Source of the DNA: DATGFK01 sp040007395
Lineage (GTDB): Bacteria; Chloroflexota; Anaerolineae; Aggregatilineales; UBA2796
Direction of reading: 5' to 3'
Assembly: GCA_040007395.1 (NCBI GenBank)
Contig: JBDTVG010000215.1
Location: 1 to 6,241 of the forward strand
Length of the DNA: 6,241 nt
Of this stretch, positions 4,900 to 6,241 are shown piece by piece. The notes beneath the pieces were generated by a model that was not told the origin of the DNA, did no database searches, and saw only the letters and a list, made by a program, of their open reading frames with translations. The number at the start of each line of letters is the position of its first letter. The first letter of the stretch is position 1. The position numbers and the translations under genes are program-made.

Positions 4900-6131
4900 T
4901 AAGCTTGTTCAGTGGGGGTAGGCAGTGGTCCTTTATCACTTGAATATGATATTTTCACAGGAAGATCAGGGCAGGTTGGCGAAGTATCGAAAATGCCATA
5001 TTTTTGCCGTTCGTATTGCGTAAGTTCCCGGTACACATGCTTACAGGCATAATCAAGCAGATCGTTTGTGGTGATTTTCCAGACGGGTTTATTGAGCCCT
5101 TGCCAGAATGGAAATGCAATCGCTTTCTCCCCACGTCCCGAAACGATATATTTGCCGTCGGGTGAGAATGCGGCGATGACATGTCTGTCCTCTTTATCGG
5201 TCAGGCCAAGATTTTTGAAATGATACAGGAACGCGCCCGTGTGAGCGTCTTTAAGGATTATCCCGTTATTAGCAACATACCCCGATCCGCTCAAATCCAG
5301 TTCATATTTACCGTCAGGAGAAAGAATCTTGGTTGAGGTTTGTGTCGCCGGAACAAGATTTTGATATTCGGGGGATAGAGGCGAAATAAGTTGCGTATCA
5401 AAATCAAGTGTCCACAGACGAGTTCCATCCTCCGCTGAGGTGAGGACATGTTTGCTATCTGGGGAAAATAAAACTTCCGGACCCGGATAGTAATGGTGCG
5501 CTACAAGTCGTCGAGGGGTTCTATATGGTGGCGGATCTTGCATATCCAGCAGCCACAAAGAATTGTTATAGAAGCCGCCGCTGATCACGTAGCGCCCATT
5601 CGGTGAAATAGCCACAGTCTGTGTAGTGTCAACCCCAGCAACACCCCCTACTACTTCACCAGTTACCGTGTTATAGACTGCAATGCTTTGAACACTATCG
5701 ATTGTGGCAATTAAATTGCCATCTTGCGAAAAGGCAAAGATATATATCTTTTGATTCAAAAATGGGGCGGTTAATGGACGACCTGTCGCTACATCCCATG
5801 CTTTTAGCGGGTTTGGCTCAAGGTCGGCGGCGGGATCAATCAAAATATAGATAGTGCGACCATCGGGCGAAAATTGCGCTTTCCTGATGTCTGTACCTTT
5901 GTCGCTAACCCTATATAGCAACTTGCCCTGTTGCGTATCCCACATTGCCCAGCCGCCATGACTCCAAGTAAGGAGATAGCGACTATCCGGGGAGAAAGCC
6001 ACAGGGTTTTTGCCGTCTACGACAGAAATAAGCTTACCTGTAGCAATGTCCCAGACCAGCGTTCTGACATTGTTATATACGGTTGCATTGACGACGGCAT
6101 TGGCTAATAATTTCCCATCGGACGAAAGCAC
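4899..6131 (-). CDS. WD40-repeat beta-propeller protein, N terminus uncertain
   Basis: The 410 residues hold about eight WD40-like repeats, seen as the recurring strands FSPD(G/S)+Y and WD..TGKL: VAFSPDSRYLL, AQFSPDGRTIY, FAFSQDGNLIA, VAISPNGRYVI, VLFSPDSKHVL, KILSPDGKYEL and AAFSPDGKYIV. WD40 propellers are protein-binding scaffolds; no catalytic domain is present. The tail (about 356-391: DLLDYACKHV, LTQYERQKYG, then TCPDLPV) resembles the Cys-containing tail of many bacterial WD40 proteins. Start choice is poor: GTG 6131 has a GAGG eight bases upstream but begins inside the first repeat. The frame is open for 19 more codons to a stop at 6189-6191 without ATG, GTG or TTG. Upstream, a different register is open to the window edge and encodes a hydrophobic stretch. 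A frameshift or truncation is likely, so the full gene probably extends beyond 6241. The partner is unknown. Confidence 0.85.
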   Translation of the reverse strand: MLSSDGKLLANAVVNATVYNNVRTLVWDIATGKLISVVDGKNPVAFSPDSRYLLTWSHGGWAMWDTQQGKLLYRVSDKGTDIRKAQFSPDGRTIYILIDPAADLEPNPLKAWDVATGRPLTAPFLNQKIYIFAFSQDGNLIATIDSVQSIAVYNTVTGEVVGGVAGVDTTQTVAISPNGRYVISGGFYNNSLWLLDMQDPPPYRTPRRLVAHHYYPGPEVLFSPDSKHVLTSAEDGTRLWTLDFDTQLISPLSPEYQNLVPATQTSTKILSPDGKYELDLSGSGYVANNGIILKDAHTGAFLYHFKNLGLTDKEDRHVIAAFSPDGKYIVSGRGEKAIAFPFWQGLNKPVWKITTNDLLDYACKHVYRELTQYERQKYGIFDTSPTCPDLPVKISYSSDKGPLPTPTEQA

Positions 6132-6241
6132 AGGTGGGACCTCAAGGATAGATCTAAAAAATTCCCCTTGGGGGGCTTTAATCGTGTTCTAGTCACCCGA
6201 CACCTACCAACCACAAGGATGAAAGTTAGGCAGAGCGCCAA
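6104..6241 (-). pseudogene. Hydrophobic open frame at the right edge, possible displaced start of the WD40 gene
   Basis: Reading inward from the window edge, a 45-codon open frame begins LALCLTFILVVG, then RCRVTRT, and stops at 6104. It overlaps the WD40 frame out of register. The hydrophobic run looks like the core of a signal peptide or membrane anchor, as expected before a secreted WD40 propeller. A one-base change in or near the G6 run (6170-6175) would join it to the WD40 frame. It could also be a chance open frame; no start codon is visible within the window. Confidence 0.4.

Overview
The window looks like bacterial chromosomal DNA, most likely from a Chloroflexota (Chloroflexi) species. 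This rests on protein style: a He_PIG plus FG-GAP-like secreted protein with 'VGVFRPSN...GDKPVAGDW' repeats, a WD40 protein with an 'LT..E...Y......TCP.LP' tail, and a conservon/MglA-type small GTPase. No marker gene is present, so the phylum is an inference.

Region 1-688 has no protein gene. It holds the most striking feature of the window, a replication-origin-like array with ten perfect TTATCCACA DnaA boxes and two one-mismatch boxes between 169 and 472. At its left end, two abutting boxes (169-186) are followed outward by a short spacer, four TAG/CAG triplets (153-164) and an AT-rich stretch (121-150). This is the layout of a bacterial basal origin-unwinding element. The other boxes form a left group pointing one way and a right group pointing the other, with spacings near 11 and 21 bp. 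I read this as oriC, or less likely a large plasmid origin. dnaA, dnaN and rpmH are not in the window.

Region 689-1740, all on the minus strand, has an uncharacterised 231-residue protein with a possible degenerate PD-(D/E)XK core. Upstream of it is a small two-helix membrane protein gene interrupted by a frameshift at an A7 run.

Region 1768-4054, also on the minus strand, has a two-LysM protein followed 121 bp later by a large secreted protein (signal peptide, jelly-roll-like domain, Ig-like domain, five FG-GAP-like repeats). The latter ends at a strong intrinsic terminator. The two may form a cell-surface pair.

Region 4055-4300 is a divergent intergenic segment with nested palindromes. 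It leads to a plus-strand small GTPase gene (4301-4852) whose G3 motif is changed.

Region 4899-6241, minus strand, encodes an eight-repeat WD40 protein convergent with the GTPase. Its N terminus is uncertain: a hydrophobic open frame running off the right edge lies in a different register, which suggests a frameshift.

If 1-472 is the chromosomal origin, nearly all genes here face the rightward fork head-on, which is unusual so close to an origin. No tRNA, rRNA, CRISPR array or transposase was found.
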